Notes: generated by a model from the letters alone, not told the origin. A DNA stretch of 64,000 bases from Planctomycetaceae bacterium (GCA_016795145.1 JAEUII010000440.1:25706-89705), one strand, 5' to 3'. Positions 52,838 through 61,720 are shown, counted from the first letter of the stretch. Made by a program: numbers and translations.

Positions 52838-55123
52838 ATGTCGATGCCAGCCATACCGGGTTATGAAGTGACTGACTTGATTGGTCGCGGAGGTATGGGG
52901 CGTGTCTATCGCGCGACGGACCGACGGCTGGGGCGGACAGTGGCCGTCAAGATGCTTGTCGATGCGGACGACCCGGAGCTGTTGTCCAGATTCGAAGCGG
53001 AAGCGAAGGCGGTCGCCAGCATTTCGCATCCCAATATCACTCGGCTGTTTGAGTTTGCACGAACAGAGCAGGGCACTCCGTACTGCGTGATGGAATACAT
53101 CGCTGGCGGGACTCTGGCCGATGCTCTTGCCGGTCGGCCCGTGGAGGCTCGTCTTGCGGCAAAGATTGTCCAGACCTTGGCGCATGCGATTCAGTCGGCT
53201 CACGCTCAGGGGATTCTGCATCGCGATCTAAAGCCTGCCAATATTCTGATGGCGACACAGGGCGACAGTGGTTCGGCCGCATCAGACGTGGCCGCGACAA
53301 CTCACGCGGAGTCGATTCGGCCTGAGCTGCTTCGAGTCACCGACTTCGGACTGGCTCGGCGGATCGCTGGCGAAAGCGATGTGACTCGCACGGGACAGAT
53401 CGTCGGAACGCCGTCTTACATGGCACCGGAGCAGGCGTCGGGAATGGTGTCAAAGCCCGGTCCCGGAGTCGACGTGTATGCGCTCGGTGCGATCCTGTTT
53501 GAACTGCTGACCGGCAGACCTCCGTTCGTGGGAGCCGATGGTGTTGAGACCATCATGCTGCTGCTGACAGAAGATCCCGTCGCACCTCGCTCGCTGAACC
53601 CGCTGATCCCTCGTGATCTGGAAACGATCTGTCTGAAGTGTCTGGAGAAGAAGGCGTCGAAGCGATACCGAAGTGCGGCGGACCTCGCGGAGGATGTCAC
53701 TCGGTTTCTGGAAGATCGCCCGATCCTTGCACGCCCCGCTTCGACACGCGAACGGCTGTTTAAGTGGGCACGGCGAAATCCATGGAAGGCAGTTGCCTCG
53801 GGCTTGTTTGTCGTTTCCGGCTGCGCGGCAATTGTCGGTATTGTCTTGCTGCAATCTGCGTACTCCGAAGTGACGCAGGTGAATGGTCAGCTGACAACGG
53901 CGAATGAAGATCTGCGAAAGAGAAACACAGAGATTCGTCAGGCACGCGATCTGGCGCAGGATGCTCTGGAAGGTGTTGTGGATCGACTGCGAGATCAGCT
54001 GCAGGATGTTCCGCGAGCCACACCGATCATGATGGAGACAAGCAGAGAATCTCTGGAGCTGCATCGACGCAGCTACTCGCTTCAGCCGGATGATCTCGAC
54101 CTGGCTCGTTCGTATATTACAGCATTGTATGGCCACGTGCTGCTGGAATGGTTGTATGGAAATCAGGACGCCAGCTCGCAAGCGTATCTGGAGCTTCAGT
54201 CAGCCTTCGACACTCTGCTCCCAAAGTACCCGAACGACCTGGTACTGCGAGTGACCTATTTGAAGAGCATTGTCGATCGCGGACAGTACTCAACAACTCT
54301 GGATCCGGCCCAGCTTGAGGACGATTTGAAGACGGTCGAAAGCGGACTGGAAGAGCTTCTGAAGCAGCATTCCACATCCAGCGAAGTTTTGAAGCTCGCC
54401 AGCATTGTTGTGAAGCAGAAGATGACTCAGGCTGCGAATGCCGGAGACTACGAGAAGTACGTCTCTCTCGGAAAAGAGCGAGCCGATTTTGCAAAACGTT
54501 ATGCCAGCGCCGTTGCGGAATCGCCCGCGACGGAAACTCAAAAGGATCTCGGAATCATCTGGCAGGTACAGGCCGAACGCGATCTTGCCACAGGATTGTT
54601 GGCGACGGGCAATTCGGGGCAGGCATTAACCGTTCTTCAGGCAGCACTGGCAGCGATCGCAACGGTGCCTCAGGACTCCAGCCGCGCGGCGGATTTTGAA
54701 CGCGGGCAGTTGAATTTTGCGATGGCCCGAGTCCAGGAGACATTGAGCGATGCCAAGGGGGCCATCGAGTCTTATTCGAGCGCCCTGGCGGTGTTCGTTC
54801 GGCTTGTGCAGGATTATCCGGACGATCTGTCGTATCGCTCTCTGATGGCCACGGCTTTAATTCGATCGGCCGCGTTGTCATTTTCTCAGGCGGAGACCCA
54901 GATCGCGCTTGAGCAGCTTGCGACCGCGGAGACTCAGATCCGGGAGATTCTGAAACAGAATCCTGACCATCCGGAAGCGCGGGTGATGAGCGAGGCTTTG
55001 CCAAAGTTTCGCGAACAAATTCGGCTGGCCCTTGAACAGCAGGTCGGAACACCCGCACAATCGCCGGAAAACAAAGAGGGCGAGTCGAATGAAAGTCCAA
55101 ACAGTCCTCAAACGCCAATGTGA
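52838..55123 (+). CDS. Ser/Thr protein kinase with TPR-like C-terminus
   Basis: 761 residues from ATG 52838; ATG 52844 is equally likely. A longer frame from 52736 passes through repeated, low-complexity sequence and is not chosen. The kinase domain occupies about 9-293: G-R-G-G-M-G-R-V, Lys38 in V-A-V-K-M, H-R-D at 128-130, D-F-G at 169-171, and Y-M-A-P-E-Q. One membrane helix is at about 317-340, followed by a coiled coil (T-A-N-E-D-L-R-K-R-N-T-E) and TPR-like helices to the end, with a Pro/Glu-rich tail. Family A repeat sequence begins directly at its stop codon, and an ECF sigma follows. Confidence 0.92.
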   Translation: MSMPAIPGYEVTDLIGRGGMGRVYRATDRRLGRTVAVKMLVDADDPELLSRFEAEAKAVASISHPNITRLFEFARTEQGTPYCVMEYIAGGTLADALAGRPVEARLAAKIVQTLAHAIQSAHAQGILHRDLKPANILMATQGDSGSAASDVAATTHAESIRPELLRVTDFGLARRIAGESDVTRTGQIVGTPSYMAPEQASGMVSKPGPGVDVYALGAILFELLTGRPPFVGADGVETIMLLLTEDPVAPRSLNPLIPRDLETICLKCLEKKASKRYRSAADLAEDVTRFLEDRPILARPASTRERLFKWARRNPWKAVASGLFVVSGCAAIVGIVLLQSAYSEVTQVNGQLTTANEDLRKRNTEIRQARDLAQDALEGVVDRLRDQLQDVPRATPIMMETSRESLELHRRSYSLQPDDLDLARSYITALYGHVLLEWLYGNQDASSQAYLELQSAFDTLLPKYPNDLVLRVTYLKSIVDRGQYSTTLDPAQLEDDLKTVESGLEELLKQHSTSSEVLKLASIVVKQKMTQAANAGDYEKYVSLGKERADFAKRYASAVAESPATETQKDLGIIWQVQAERDLATGLLATGNSGQALTVLQAALAAIATVPQDSSRAADFERGQLNFAMARVQETLSDAKGAIESYSSALAVFVRLVQDYPDDLSYRSLMATALIRSAALSFSQAETQIALEQLATAETQIREILKQNPDHPEARVMSEALPKFREQIRLALEQQVGTPAQSPENKEGESNESPNSPQTPM

Positions 55124-55215
55124 TGAGGGCTGACAGCCCTCAACCCAATGGAGCCTCCCGGCTCGTTGGCAGGTATCCGCTCTCGTTGTTCGCTTGCCAC
55201 AAACGCACGCACCCC
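55124..55215 (+). repeat. Dispersed repeat family A, copy against a kinase stop codon
   Basis: It begins right after the stop with GAGGGCTGACAGCCCTC, then AACCC, a GGAGCC box, GGCTCG and CTCGTTGTTCGCTTGCC, followed by CACGCACC. It shares the order of blocks with the copies at 8131-8360 and 15841-15920. The initial inverted pair could fold as a short terminator-like hairpin for the kinase transcript. Confidence 0.8.
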
Positions 55216-55265
55216 GTGCGCATAAAACCGAGTAAGACTCTCAGCGATGTTGGGGAAGAAAGTCG

Positions 55266-55991
55266 ATGACAGACGAACGCATTGAAGCGATTCAAACTCG
55301 ATGGAGTCTGATCCGCAGCGCCCATTTGCAGGGGCAGCCGGAATCTGCCAGTGAAGCGCGGCGGTTGCTTGTGATGCGTTACGCTCCGGCGATTCGCCGT
55401 TATGTCGGCGCGATTGTGCGAGACGAAGAAGAGGCGAATGAACTGTCTCAGGACGTCATGCTTCGACTGATGCGCGGAGACTTTGCAGGAGCCGATCCAG
55501 GGCGAGGTCGCTTTCGTGATCTGCTGAAGACGGCTCTTCGCAACATGGTTCGCACCTCGTGGCAAAAAGCCGGACGCCGCAAGACGGTCGATACGGAGCT
55601 GGAACTGATCGCCAAAGAAGATGCGGCGCAGGAAACCGAATGGACGTCGCAGTGGCGAAAATCGGTGCTCGAGAACACGTGGAATCGAATGCTGTCGGAA
55701 GAAGGCGGCAAGCCCGGCCCGGCGTATCTGGCACTCAAGCTTCGCACGGAATTTCCTGACGCCAGCTCCGAAGAACTCGCGGAGAAGCTGAGTGGAAAAA
55801 CGGGAACGGCCGTGCGTGCCGACAACGTCCGTCAAATCATCAAGCGAGCCCGCGGCCGTTTCGCCGGACATCTGCTGGATGAAGTCCGAGCAGGCCTGGA
55901 CACGGAGTCGGAAGACCGGCTAAACGAAGAACTCGCCGCACTGGGACTGCTGGAACTGGTGCGAGATTATCTGCCGGAATCGGACGCTTGA
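55266..55991 (+). CDS. ECF-type RNA polymerase sigma factor
   Basis: 241 residues with GGGGAAG 7 bases before the ATG. Region 2 is clear: Y-A-P-A-I-R-R-Y-V-G-A-I-V-R-D, E-E-A-N-E-L-S-Q-D-V-M-L-R, F-R-D-L-L-K-T-A-L-R-N-M-V-R. The linker is long, and region 4 is T-A-V-R-A-D-N-V-R-Q-I-I-K-R-A-R, followed by about 40 C-terminal residues. This is the planctomycete ECF type with an extended C-terminus. It lies 142 bases downstream of a kinase on the same strand, a typical pairing for kinase-gated sigma factors. No anti-sigma factor is adjacent. Confidence 0.9.
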   Translation: MTDERIEAIQTRWSLIRSAHLQGQPESASEARRLLVMRYAPAIRRYVGAIVRDEEEANELSQDVMLRLMRGDFAGADPGRGRFRDLLKTALRNMVRTSWQKAGRRKTVDTELELIAKEDAAQETEWTSQWRKSVLENTWNRMLSEEGGKPGPAYLALKLRTEFPDASSEELAEKLSGKTGTAVRADNVRQIIKRARGRFAGHLLDEVRAGLDTESEDRLNEELAALGLLELVRDYLPESDA

Positions 55992-56021
55992 AGTGTAGGG
56001 CGACAGTCAGACTCGCGGCGC

Positions 56022-56234
56022 AACCCTCCTCCCCCAAACTCGTTTGGGGGAGGTCGATCGCGCGTCAGCAAGATCGGGAGGGGGCCGCGTGCTGCGCTTG
56101 CGCATGGCGTTCATGTCTAGACGCATGCTAACAGCCAACGCGGCGAACCCTCCCCCGGCCTAATCGGCCGACCCCTCCCACTTCGCTACGCTGCGCGGGA
56201 GGGGAGCAGTGTGGGACGATTGTCTCAATCGTCG
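56022..56234. repeat. Composite repeat family B
   Basis: The same two-part arrangement as 36221-36430, including the perfect CTCCCCCAAA/TTTGGGGGAG hairpin, the CCCTCCCCCGG half, and the terminal CGATTGTCTCAATCG palindrome. It starts 30 bases after the sigma factor stop. The gap 55992-56408 also holds a separate GC-rich stretch near 56320-56370 (GGCTGGAAGCCC, CCGGGGCCGTCAGGCCCCGG) and no gene I can support. Confidence 0.85.
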
Positions 56235-56408
56235 TGGTAACGAAGTGCTGTGGTCCATCATTCACAACGCGCCCGCACAAGGAGTCAAAGACGAGCATTG
56301 GCTAAACGATAGATCCGCACAGGGCTGGAAGCCCGGAACATCCCTTGCCGGGGCCGTCAGGCCCCGGAATGCGCCAATTATTGTTCGCTCGCTTCTTGTA
56401 GTTTTTGC

Positions 56409-56873
56409 CTACAGGTTCGTTTCAATCGCCAGTTGGCCATTATCGACGATGAGTGTCATTGGTTCTTTCGAACGTGTATCGATTATGAACCAGTCTGGTT
56501 GACCATCAGAAGTGCGGAAGGATAGCAGATGGTGCCTGTTGTCGAACTCGAGTTCGAGTTCGGGCAGGCGGGAATATGTTCTTACGGCAGTCAGGCGAGC
56601 ATTGCGAATGCAATTGAATGCTCGATCCCAATCGCCTTCTTCGCTCAAACTGCCAGCGACAATTGATCGTTCATCCTCAAGTCGCCAGCTCCACCCGATT
56701 CCAATGCTGAATTCACCGATCGGATTTCGCTCGGAACCGTTGCGACGCTTTCCGTTCGTTGTAAGTTTTCCGAATTCGAGGAAGATTGCCGACCCATGCC
56801 CTCGCCAGAGCAACGAAAGAGGCGTACCAACGAGTCCCAACCGAATGGACTCGAATACCGCAATAGGGTTCAT
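56409..56873 (-). CDS. Hypothetical protein, unknown family (154 aa)
   Basis: From ATG 56873, chosen because GGAGG lies six to ten bases upstream, the protein is 154 residues. No signal peptide or membrane helix is evident. The N-terminal half includes G-S-A-I-F-L-E-F-G-K-L and G-W-S-W-R-L-E-D-E-R, and the C-terminal half alternates hydrophobic strands (L-E-L-E-F-D, H-L-L-S-F-R-T, W-F-I-I-D-T-R). This pattern resembles small immunity-type or cytosolic beta-sandwich proteins but I recognise no family. It is isolated between two sets of family B repeats. Confidence 0.7.
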   Translation of the reverse strand: MNPIAVFESIRLGLVGTPLSLLWRGHGSAIFLEFGKLTTNGKRRNGSERNPIGEFSIGIGWSWRLEDERSIVAGSLSEEGDWDRAFNCIRNARLTAVRTYSRLPELELEFDNRHHLLSFRTSDGQPDWFIIDTRSKEPMTLIVDNGQLAIETNL

Positions 56874-57049
56874 GGCTTTACCTCCAGCCAGCAATCGACT
56901 TTCGTTTCAGAATCCGCACGGCCTGCGAGACGGTCGCAGTGAGGTTTCTGAAATCCGATTGCAGCCGCTTTGTTTGCGCCAGAGTATCCCCAATCGCATT
57001 GGCGCGAGCAAGGCGGAGTCGACGCGATCATCTGTCATGCTGTGCACGC

Positions 57050-57112
57050 GGCCCTCTCCCGAGCTTGCTGGCGCTCGCTCGACCTCTCCCTAACTTCGTT
57101 TGGGAGAGGAGG
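57050..57112 (-). repeat. Diverged inverted copy of repeat family B
   Basis: On the minus strand it reads CCTCTCCCAAACGAAG, then GGGAGAGGTCGAGCGAGCG and CTCGGGAGAGGG, a CTCTCCC version of the first half of family B. Confidence 0.65.
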
Positions 57113-57151
57113 ATTTGGGTTGAGGCTGGATGTGGACAGTTGATGTTTCAA

Positions 57152-57336
57152 GACCCTCCTCCCCCAAACTTGTTTGGGGGAGGTCGATCGCGCGTTAGCA
57201 CGATCGGGAGGGGGCTGCGTTTGGTGGATGGCGATCATGTTAAGACGGATGCCAACAGCCAACGTGGCGAACCCTCCCCCGGCCTAATCGGCCGACCCCT
57301 CCCGCTTCGCTACGCTGCGCGGGAGGGGAGCGGTGT
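57152..57336. repeat. Composite repeat family B
   Basis: Two-part copy with the CTCCCCCAAA/TTTGGGGGAG hairpin and the CCCTCCCCCGG half. It ends three bases before the stop codon of the minus-strand hydrolase at 57340, so the fold could act as that gene's terminator. The gap 56874-57339 contains this copy and the inverted one; no gene is seen. Confidence 0.85.
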
Positions 57337-57339
57337 GGA

Positions 57340-58215
57340 TCAAACGGAATTCTGCGAGTTCTCTTCAGTGCGTTCTCGGCTTGGGTGTTGATCCTTCAGA
57401 AGTTCGCCCTTGAAGCCTGCGACGGCGTCGAAGGAACCGGCACTTCCGGCGTCGACAGAGTGCTTCATCAGCAGCCAGGTCGTATCGCCTGCTTCAACCT
57501 GTGTTGCGAGCCAGGTGATTCCGGCAACGTGCTGCTGACGTGCGGTGAATTCCGGCGGCGTTTCCAGGAAGAAGCCTGTGTCGGCGATGGCGGCCTGAGT
57601 ATCGAAGAGAGAGAACGTCTGAAACGACCACGCCAGATCGGAGCATGTTCGTAAGTCGGGTGTCCGGAATCCTCCCATGTCATTCGGTGGATTGAACGCC
57701 AGGATCTTCCCGTGTCCTCCGAGGTGTCTTGCGATCTGAGCATTGACGCAGTTGCCGAAGCTCTCACCAATAAACGTTGTGCGTGAAGAATCGAGGCCCA
57801 GTGTTTCAAGATCTCGGGCTGCTCGTTCCGCAACCGGGTCGATTTCCTGAGCAACGGCCCAGGGAGACGGAAGCCTCATGAAGGTCGCAGTTTTCTGAGA
57901 CGACTCGGACCAGTCCAGTCGGACGACGTTCGCTTCCGGCAGGACGACGGCGATCGCGTTTGCCAGCTGGTGAAACCGGTCGTCCGATTCCGTTCCGCCC
58001 ATGCCATGAGTAATCACGAACGTCGGCGCCGATCGGTCGAGTTTCCGACGATCGCGAAGCAGGATGTGGACTCGATTGCCCTCGTTTGCATCGACTGTAT
58101 TCCAAAGAGGACGCTCGGCTGTGCCTGCCGAAGCGAATCGACACAGCGCGGTGCTCAGCAGCAACCCAAGGAAGAGTCTCGATACGCGACGTGTGGGTGG
58201 GAGGTTCGGAGACAT
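57340..58215 (-). CDS. Secreted lipase-like alpha/beta hydrolase
   Basis: 291 residues. A signal peptide is clear (L-F-L-G-L-L-L-S-T-A-L-C-R-F-A-S-A). The core begins V-I-T-H-G-M-G-G and the nucleophile elbow is G-E-S-F-G-N; a second His appears in M-K-H-S-V-D-A. The layout resembles pancreatic-lipase-like or other secreted lipase folds. AAAGGA precedes the ATG. Its 3' end abuts a family B repeat. The substrate is not inferable. Confidence 0.8.
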   Translation of the reverse strand: MSPNLPPTRRVSRLFLGLLLSTALCRFASAGTAERPLWNTVDANEGNRVHILLRDRRKLDRSAPTFVITHGMGGTESDDRFHQLANAIAVVLPEANVVRLDWSESSQKTATFMRLPSPWAVAQEIDPVAERAARDLETLGLDSSRTTFIGESFGNCVNAQIARHLGGHGKILAFNPPNDMGGFRTPDLRTCSDLAWSFQTFSLFDTQAAIADTGFFLETPPEFTARQQHVAGITWLATQVEAGDTTWLLMKHSVDAGSAGSFDAVAGFKGELLKDQHPSRERTEENSQNSV

Positions 58216-58386
58216 GTGACAATTCCTTTCCCGGATGGCTTCAAAATCAGTGTCTTGTCAGCGTGTCTGTCGGAGCAATTTCGTGACAGTTGGCTTGACG
58301 ATTCCCATACATCTGCGAAGAGAATCCGTGACGCGCATTTTGAAGATTTGTGCAAAGCGTCTGGGTCGCGCGGGCCGCAAACGAAG

Positions 58387-58417
58387 AAAGCCCGGCGTCG
58401 TTGGACGTCGGGCTTTT
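58387..58417 (-). terminator. Rho-independent terminator (bidirectional)
   Basis: A 13-base stem with one mismatch (AAAGCCCGGCGTC / GACGTCGGGCTTT) and a four-base loop, flanked by A and T runs on both sides. It lies 46 bases beyond the stop of the minus-strand gene at 58463. Confidence 0.85.
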
Positions 58418-58462
58418 CGGTGGAGTCAGATTGTGAGTTTGTTGCTCGAGTTTGCGTGACGA

Positions 58463-59071
58463 CTATCGCTTCAAGTGTAGCGGCTGCCATCCCCATCCGT
58501 TGTTCATCCAGTACTGTCCCTGGCCATCCATCTGGAAGGCGGTTCCTGATCTTTGATCGACGAAGACCTGTCCGGCATAAGCATTGTTCGGCAGCTGCCA
58601 TGATGATCCGGATGACTGATCGACGTAGGTTGACCGAGCCGTCAGGTTTTCTCCTCGCTGACTGGCCCAGCGGTCCTGAACATTGTTGCGCCAGTCATAG
58701 GTCTGCTGCGACAGTGCTCGAGAACTGTCAACATAGGCCTGGTAGTTTGCCATGTCCTGCTGATGGATGCGGTTCGATGACTGCATGGCTCGTCGAGTTC
58801 CTTCCGGTGTCATTCCTCCGGTCTCCGCATAGCGGAAACAGTAGTTTGGAAAGTCGAGCTGTCCTCCCTGCTGGCGATAGATCTGATACTGCTGCTGCAC
58901 GTAAGGGTTCTGCATGTTCGAGTACACGATGTTGTTCGTCATCATCTGCATCCGAGCATTCTGTTGCTGGTTGAACGCCGCATTCATCGCGTTGAAATCC
59001 TGCCCCAGAGTTTCAGTCTGAAGTGCGGCCAGAGTTGCAAGTACCAGCAGTGGAAGAGTTGTTCTGAACAT
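58463..59071 (-). CDS. Secreted Gln/Asn/Tyr-rich small protein, unknown
   Basis: 202 residues from ATG 59071, chosen because AGGGGAA lies five to six bases upstream and a signal peptide starts at once (L-P-L-L-V-L-A-T-L-A-A-L). The longer frame to 59161 adds an unlikely charged stretch. The mature part is Gln-, Asn- and Tyr-rich with helical segments (Q-Q-N-A-R-M-Q-M, Q-Q-Q-Y-Q-I-Y-R-Q-Q) and a C-terminal W-x-x-P region (W-Q-L-P-N-N-A-Y, Y-W-M-N-N-G-W-G-W-Q-P). No known domain is recognised. A terminator follows it. Confidence 0.75.
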   Translation of the reverse strand: MFRTTLPLLVLATLAALQTETLGQDFNAMNAAFNQQQNARMQMMTNNIVYSNMQNPYVQQQYQIYRQQGGQLDFPNYCFRYAETGGMTPEGTRRAMQSSNRIHQQDMANYQAYVDSSRALSQQTYDWRNNVQDRWASQRGENLTARSTYVDQSSGSSWQLPNNAYAGQVFVDQRSGTAFQMDGQGQYWMNNGWGWQPLHLKR

Positions 59072-59228
59072 CGAAGATTCCCCTTGTGTCACCATTGTTC
59101 TGTGTCTTCGACCTGAGCAATTCGGCTCACTGTGAGCTGACTTCAGGTCGTTTGATGACACCAGTACAAGTGGGACTTCCAGCTGTGACAGGAATGTTCA
59201 GGAATTTTCAAAACGAGTGAAAACCCTC

Positions 59229-59394
59229 GTAACCGCGGATGAACGCCGATTGGCGCGGATGGAGGTTTAATCGGACAGAAGATGAGTGAAAAAATAAGGC
59301 GAGCGGGGCGACGTCAGTCCCCTGATTGCGATTCGCCTCTATGTGCCTCGTGTCTCCGACGCGAGAACCCGCCACGGAGTGTCGGGGCACATTG
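59229..59394. repeat. Repeat family C, copy 1
   Basis: About 166 bases. It starts GTAACCGCGGATGAACGC, includes TCGGACAGAAGATGAGTG and AAGGCGAGCGGGGCGACGTC, and ends CACGGAGTGTCGGGGCACATTG. It contains an imperfect fold-back (AGGCGA..GGGG / CCCC..TCGCCT). Confidence 0.88.
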
Positions 59395-59431
59395 ACGTCA
59401 GCGATTTGTGGACATCCAGTAACGTGATTTT

Positions 59432-59599
59432 GTAACCGCAGATGAACGCAGATTGACGCCGATGGAAGATCTGTCGGACAGAAGATGAGTGACAAAAAAT
59501 AAGGCGAGCGGGGTGACGTCAGTTCCCTGATTGCGATTCGCCTCTGTGTGCCTCGTGTCTCCGACGCGAGAACCCGCCACGGAGTGTCGGGGCACATTG
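59432..59599. repeat. Repeat family C, copy 2
   Basis: About 168 bases, closely matching copy 1, and preceded by CATCCAGTAACGTGAT, which also precedes copy 3. The stretch 59072-60294 has three such copies and no gene I can support. Confidence 0.88.
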
Positions 59600-59734
59600 G
59601 CGACAGCCCACCGAGTCCCGCAGCGCCTGCGATAGGCAACTTCTCAAATCGCCGTGAACCAGGGAATGTGCTTCTTGTCATTCGAGGAAAATTGAAGCTG
59701 AGGGCAATTGCAACTCTGCGGTTCAGGCCCGGCA

Positions 59735-59930
59735 GGGCTGACAGAACCCCTGCCGGGGTCGAAGGCCCCGGTCTGCGGACCTGTAAATGGCAAAGGCCTG
59801 AAAGGCCGACACAACCCATTGGCCTGATCGCGTCAATGTGTCGACCCTTCGGGCCTTGTGGACTGACTTGCGCATGGTTTCCGGTGGCTTACGCACACCG
59901 GCAGGGGTTGTGACGGCCCGCCGGGCCTGA
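59735..59930. repeat. GC-rich short repeats (GGCCTGAAAGGCC and related)
   Basis: CCCCTGCCGGGGTCGAAGG, GGCCTGAAAGGCCG and GGTTTCCGGTGGCTTACG segments, of the kind scattered in planctomycete genomes. Several can form small hairpins. Not closely matched to families A-E here. Confidence 0.6.
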
Positions 59931-60014
59931 ATCGCAATCCAAAGACCACACCGATTGCCGACACAACTTGAATCCTCGCCTTCAGCGATTCAGGACATCC
60001 AGTAACGTGATTCT

Positions 60015-60187
60015 GTAACCGCGGATGGACGCAGATTGACGCGGATGGAAGTTCAATCGGACAGAAGACAGAAGATGAGTGAAAAAATAAGGCGAGCGGG
60101 GCGACGTCAGTCCCCTGATTGCGATTCGCCTCTGTGTGCCTCGTGTCTCCGACGCGAGATTCCGCCACGGAGTGTCGGTGCACATTG
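60015..60187. repeat. Repeat family C, copy 3
   Basis: About 173 bases, matching copies 1 and 2 with a small internal duplication of GACAGAA. It ends about 110 bases before the DUF1501 start codon. Confidence 0.88.
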
Positions 60188-60294
60188 CGGTCAGCATGTT
60201 GCCTCGTCTCGTTGAAGGCACTTGCGTGGCGTGTGGTGTCCGGAATAGACTCAACCGCTGTGAAGAATGACGACGTGCCCTGGAGTCTCCGCGG

Positions 60295-61716
60295 ATGGCA
60301 GCGACCGACACGGATCACACGCGATCGCGACGTGCGATGCTGATGCAGGCCGGAGGTGGCGCCGGGATGCTGGCATTGTCTGCGATGTCCGCGTCTGCGA
60401 GTTCGGCGTCTGAGGCTGGGAAAACAGCCGATGCCAAAGTCCATTTTCCGGCCCGCGCGAAACGAGTGATCTGGCTCTTCATGCACGGTGGGCCAAGTCA
60501 TGTTGATCTGTTTGATCCAAAGCCTGCGCTGACGAAGTATTCGGGGCAACCGCTGCCCGAGAGTTTTGGCAGCGTGATGACGCGACGAGACGTTGCTCGA
60601 AATCCATTGCTGGCTGCCGTTCGCAGGTTTCGACCGCGGGGTGATTCCGGTCTGGAGATGAGTGATTTCCTGCCGGAGATCGCACGGCATGCAGATAATC
60701 TGTGCGTCGTTCGTTCGCTGCACGGGGACAGTGTGAATCATCCGCAGTCGGTCTATCAGATGAATACTGGTAGCATCCTGATGGGGCATCCGAGTGTCGG
60801 GAGCTGGGTTGCTTATGGACTGGGATCGGAGAACGAAGATCTGCCGGCATTCATCGTCATGCCGGATCCTGGCGGTGGACTCAAGGGAGGACCCGTAGCC
60901 TGGGGCAGTGGATATCTTCCCGCGACATATCAGGGAGTCACCGTTCGTTCCGGCACGTCTCCGATTCTGGACTTGAAGACTCCTGCCGGCATCGATGCCG
61001 CGCAACAGCATCGCAATATGAGACTACTTCAGTCGATCAATCATCGACATCTTTTGGATCGTGATTCCGACGACCAATTGAATGCACGCATTCGATCTTA
61101 TGAACTGGCGTTTCGAATGCAGGCCAGAGCACCGGAGCTTGTCGACACAAGTGGCGAGACTGCTCAGACGCTGACGCTGTACGGGATTGATCAAAAGGAG
61201 ACGCGGGAATTTGGAATGCGGTGTCTGCTGGCCCGACGAATGGCCGAACGCGGAGTGCGTTTCATTCAGCTTTATTCGGGCGATACAAACGGCTGGGATG
61301 CGCATTCTGATGTGGATCAGAATCACTCTGTCCTTTGCCGAAGCACCGATCGTCCGATCGCAGGACTACTCACCGATTTGAAACAACGTGGTCTGCTGGA
61401 TGACACGCTGGTGATTTGGGGAGGCGAGTTTGGTCGGATGCCGATGAGCGAACAAGGCCGCGGGCGCGACCACAATCCCTGGGGCTATTGTGCATGGCTT
61501 GCCGGTGCAGGAATCAGTGGTGGACGTGCTTACGGTGCCACTGATGAAATCGGACTGAGAGCAGAACAGGATCGCGTTTCGATCCACGACTTTCATGCGA
61601 CACTCCTGCATCTGCTGGGAGTCGATCATGATCAATTGACGCATTTTCATAACGGTCTGGACAAGCGATTGACGGGTCCGGACAAAGCCCACGTCGTACC
61701 TGGTTTGCTGGGGTAA
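60295..61716 (+). CDS. DUF1501 protein
   Basis: 473 residues. A twin-arginine-like signal (T-R-S-R-R-A-M-L-M-Q-A-G-G-G-A-G-M-L) leads to D-A-K-V-H-F-P-A-R-A-K-R-V-I-W-L-F-M-H-G-G-P-S-H-V-D, the DUF1501 hallmark, resembling the alkaline-phosphatase/sulfatase superfamily. C-terminal H-D-F-H-A-T-L-L-H-L-L-G-V-D is also typical. GGAG precedes the ATG. In planctomycetes these genes are consistently paired with DUF1549/DUF1553 genes, as here (four bases apart). Function is unsettled. Confidence 0.93.
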   Translation: MAATDTDHTRSRRAMLMQAGGGAGMLALSAMSASASSASEAGKTADAKVHFPARAKRVIWLFMHGGPSHVDLFDPKPALTKYSGQPLPESFGSVMTRRDVARNPLLAAVRRFRPRGDSGLEMSDFLPEIARHADNLCVVRSLHGDSVNHPQSVYQMNTGSILMGHPSVGSWVAYGLGSENEDLPAFIVMPDPGGGLKGGPVAWGSGYLPATYQGVTVRSGTSPILDLKTPAGIDAAQQHRNMRLLQSINHRHLLDRDSDDQLNARIRSYELAFRMQARAPELVDTSGETAQTLTLYGIDQKETREFGMRCLLARRMAERGVRFIQLYSGDTNGWDAHSDVDQNHSVLCRSTDRPIAGLLTDLKQRGLLDDTLVIWGGEFGRMPMSEQGRGRDHNPWGYCAWLAGAGISGGRAYGATDEIGLRAEQDRVSIHDFHATLLHLLGVDHDQLTHFHNGLDKRLTGPDKAHVVPGLLG

Positions 61717-61720
61717 TTGA

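Noticed and set aside
53450..54181. Minus-strand frame opposite the kinase at 52838
   Set aside because: Shadow of the kinase C-lobe and membrane region.
55140..55871. Minus-strand 243-codon frame opposite the second sigma factor
   Set aside because: Antisense of a clear sigma factor, and its start lies in coding sequence of that gene.
59208..59819. Minus-strand frame of 203 codons over the family C repeats
   Set aside because: The predicted protein is the repeat translated twice; repeats of this type vary like non-coding sequence.
59833..61011. Minus-strand frame of 392 codons
   Set aside because: It mixes family C repeat and the antisense of DUF1501; no domain.
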